Below, piece after piece: positions 36,307 to 37,853 of a stretch of 37,853 bases of DNA. Under the pieces are notes generated by a model. That model worked only from the letters and a program-made list of their open reading frames with translations, made no database searches and had not been told where the DNA came from. The DNA is from Chloroflexota bacterium (GTDB taxonomy: Bacteria; Chloroflexota; Anaerolineae; Anaerolineales; UBA11657), in assembly GCA_003670425.1 (NCBI GenBank), contig QWRL01000004.1, positions 1 to 37,853 of the forward strand. The letters run 5' to 3'. The position numbers and the translations under genes were made by a program. Positions within the stretch are counted from its first letter, which is position 1. Each line of letters begins with the position of its first letter.

Positions 36307-37758
36307 ATGACTTTTCCGGATTTGAATCTGGCAGCAGCAGTGCACCTGTTGTTCCTTGCAGGTTGGGCGAGTGCTTTGCTGCTGGTGGATCTGTGGATTC
36401 CCAAAACGCACAAGACTGTAACTGGCTGGCTGGCGTTTGCGGGACTTGCAATTGCGCTGGTGCTGGTCAGCGCGCAGCAGGGCTCGCGCCAGGCAGCTTT
36501 CGGCGGTACGCTTGCCACTGACGGCTTCTCCACGCTGATGAACTTCATCTTCATTGGCGCGGGCATGCTGTCTGTGTTGATGGCGCTCAACTACCTGCGC
36601 CAGCACGATCTTGAGCGCGGCGAGTTTTACCCGCTGCTGCTGTTTTCGATTGTGGGCATGATGGCCATGGGCATGGCAAAAGACCTGATCATCGTGTTTT
36701 TGTCGCTGGAGCTGTTGTCCATTCCGCTGTATGTGCTGGCAGGCTTTGGGCGCCCGCGCATTGAGTCGGAGGAAGCGGGCCTCAAGTATTTTCTGCTGGG
36801 GGCTTTTTCATCTGCGTTCCTGGTGTACGGCATTGCGCTGGTCTATGGCGCGACACAGGCCACCAGCTTTGCCGGCATCGGTGTTGCGCTGGATGCAGGG
36901 CGCGCGGGGTCGCCATTGTTGCTGGCAGGCGTGGGCCTGATCATGGTGGGCATGGGCTTCAAAGTGGCGGCTGTCCCCTTCCATATGTGGACGCCGGACG
37001 TGTATGACGGTGCGCCTTCGGTTGTGACGGCATTCATGTCGGTTGGCGCGAAGGCGGCCGGCTTTGCTGCCCTGGTGCGGGTGTTGTTTGACGCGCTGGC
37101 GCCGCTGGCTGCAGAGTGGGGTGTGGTGGTGGCCACGCTGGCTGCCTTGAGCATGGTGCTTGGCAACGTGGCTGCGATTGCGCAAACATCCATGAAGCGC
37201 ATGCTCGCATACTCCTCCATTGCGCATGCGGGCTATGTGGCCGTGGCCGCCCTGATTGATGCGCAGGGCGCCCAGTCAAACTTTTCGGCCGGTGCTGCGA
37301 TTTTCTATTTGGGGGCTTATGCCCTCACTAATCTGGGTACGTGGGCGGTGGTGCTGGCGGTTGAGAAACCGGAGCGCATGACCACGGATGTGGCAGACTA
37401 CGCTGGCCTCGGCCGCACCCAGCCCGCGCTGGCCGCAGCCATGACACTCTTTATGCTGTCGCTGACGGGGCTGCCGCCATCGATTGGGTTTGTGGCGAAG
37501 TTCTATGTGTTCCGGGCAGCACTGGAGGCGGGCTATACGTGGTTGGTGCTGCTGGGTGTGGTTACAGTTCTGATCTCTGCCTACTACTACTTGCGCGTGA
37601 TCGTAGTGATGTGGATGAAAGAAGGCTTGGGCGAGGCTCTTCTGCCGCGCGCGCTGAACTTCACCATCTGGTTTACCGCTGCCGGAACGCTCGTCTTTGG
37701 CATTGTGCCGGGCCCCTTAATGCGTTTCGTCGAAACCTCGGTGCGCGGAATTTTCTAA
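36307..37758 (+). CDS. nuoN: NADH-quinone oxidoreductase subunit N
   Basis: FLSLELLSIPLYVLAGFGR, GFKVAAVPFHMWTPDVYDGAPSVVTAFMSVGAKAAGFAALVRV, SMKRMLAYSSIAHAGY. Confidence 0.95.
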   Translation: MTFPDLNLAAAVHLLFLAGWASALLLVDLWIPKTHKTVTGWLAFAGLAIALVLVSAQQGSRQAAFGGTLATDGFSTLMNFIFIGAGMLSVLMALNYLRQHDLERGEFYPLLLFSIVGMMAMGMAKDLIIVFLSLELLSIPLYVLAGFGRPRIESEEAGLKYFLLGAFSSAFLVYGIALVYGATQATSFAGIGVALDAGRAGSPLLLAGVGLIMVGMGFKVAAVPFHMWTPDVYDGAPSVVTAFMSVGAKAAGFAALVRVLFDALAPLAAEWGVVVATLAALSMVLGNVAAIAQTSMKRMLAYSSIAHAGYVAVAALIDAQGAQSNFSAGAAIFYLGAYALTNLGTWAVVLAVEKPERMTTDVADYAGLGRTQPALAAAMTLFMLSLTGLPPSIGFVAKFYVFRAALEAGYTWLVLLGVVTVLISAYYYLRVIVVMWMKEGLGEALLPRALNFTIWFTAAGTLVFGIVPGPLMRFVETSVRGIF

Positions 37759-37787
37759 CAGGCTGCAGGTTTGGAGGAGTGTAATTG

Positions 37788-37820
37788 CGAGCCCGTCCGA
37801 GTGACGGGCTCGTCTTGTTT
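37788..37820 (+). terminator. Intrinsic terminator at the end of the nuo operon
   Basis: CGAGCCCGTC-CGAGT-GACGGGCTCG perfect 10-bp stem (37788-37797/37803-37812), followed by TCTTGTTT. Confidence 0.85.
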
Positions 37821-37853
37821 GAGGGTAAGCAAGCTGCGTTGTCTGATGATCAC

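Noticed and set aside
1-37853. CRISPR arrays, transposases, integrases, prophage or toxin-antitoxin genes
   Set aside because: None found. All major ORFs are housekeeping or core-metabolism genes, and I saw no regularly spaced repeats or IS-like terminal repeats.

Overview
The window holds compact, GC-rich bacterial chromosome, almost all coding. Gene order and a fused GlyQS suggest a Chloroflexota-like genome, but that is inference only. From left to right: (i) a minus-strand pair, a trans-sulfuration PLP enzyme and a metallophosphoesterase; (ii) a plus-strand M23 peptidase / glycosyltransferase / NAD-epimerase / UDP-sugar dehydrogenase cluster, in which the glycosyltransferase is split by a one-base frameshift; (iii) an aromatic amino-acid operon, aroH, two tandem DAHP synthases, tyrA, aroA, aroE, aroC; (iv) tRNA-Gln(TTG), glmU and cdd; (v) recO, a fused glyQS, dnaG and rpoD; (vi) a complete 14-gene nuoA-N complex I operon ending in a strong terminator. 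There are no mobile elements, CRISPR arrays or rRNA genes. The most interesting element is absent from the ORF track. Directly upstream of aroH is a 23-codon leader ORF (MNAMYFGGYYYFGAALAATVASQ, 6327-6398), followed by a strong intrinsic terminator (6429-6456). A segment inside the leader ORF (CCGCGCTTG, 6367-6375) is perfectly complementary to the 5' arm of that terminator. This is the architecture of a Tyr/Phe-sensing transcription attenuator. Its promoter position suggests the leader peptide may be translated from a leaderless RNA. Secondary signals are a promoter/operator palindrome at nuoA, a mutually exclusive hairpin set in the cdd-recO gap (where era would sit in the Bacillus order), and the frameshifted glycosyltransferase.
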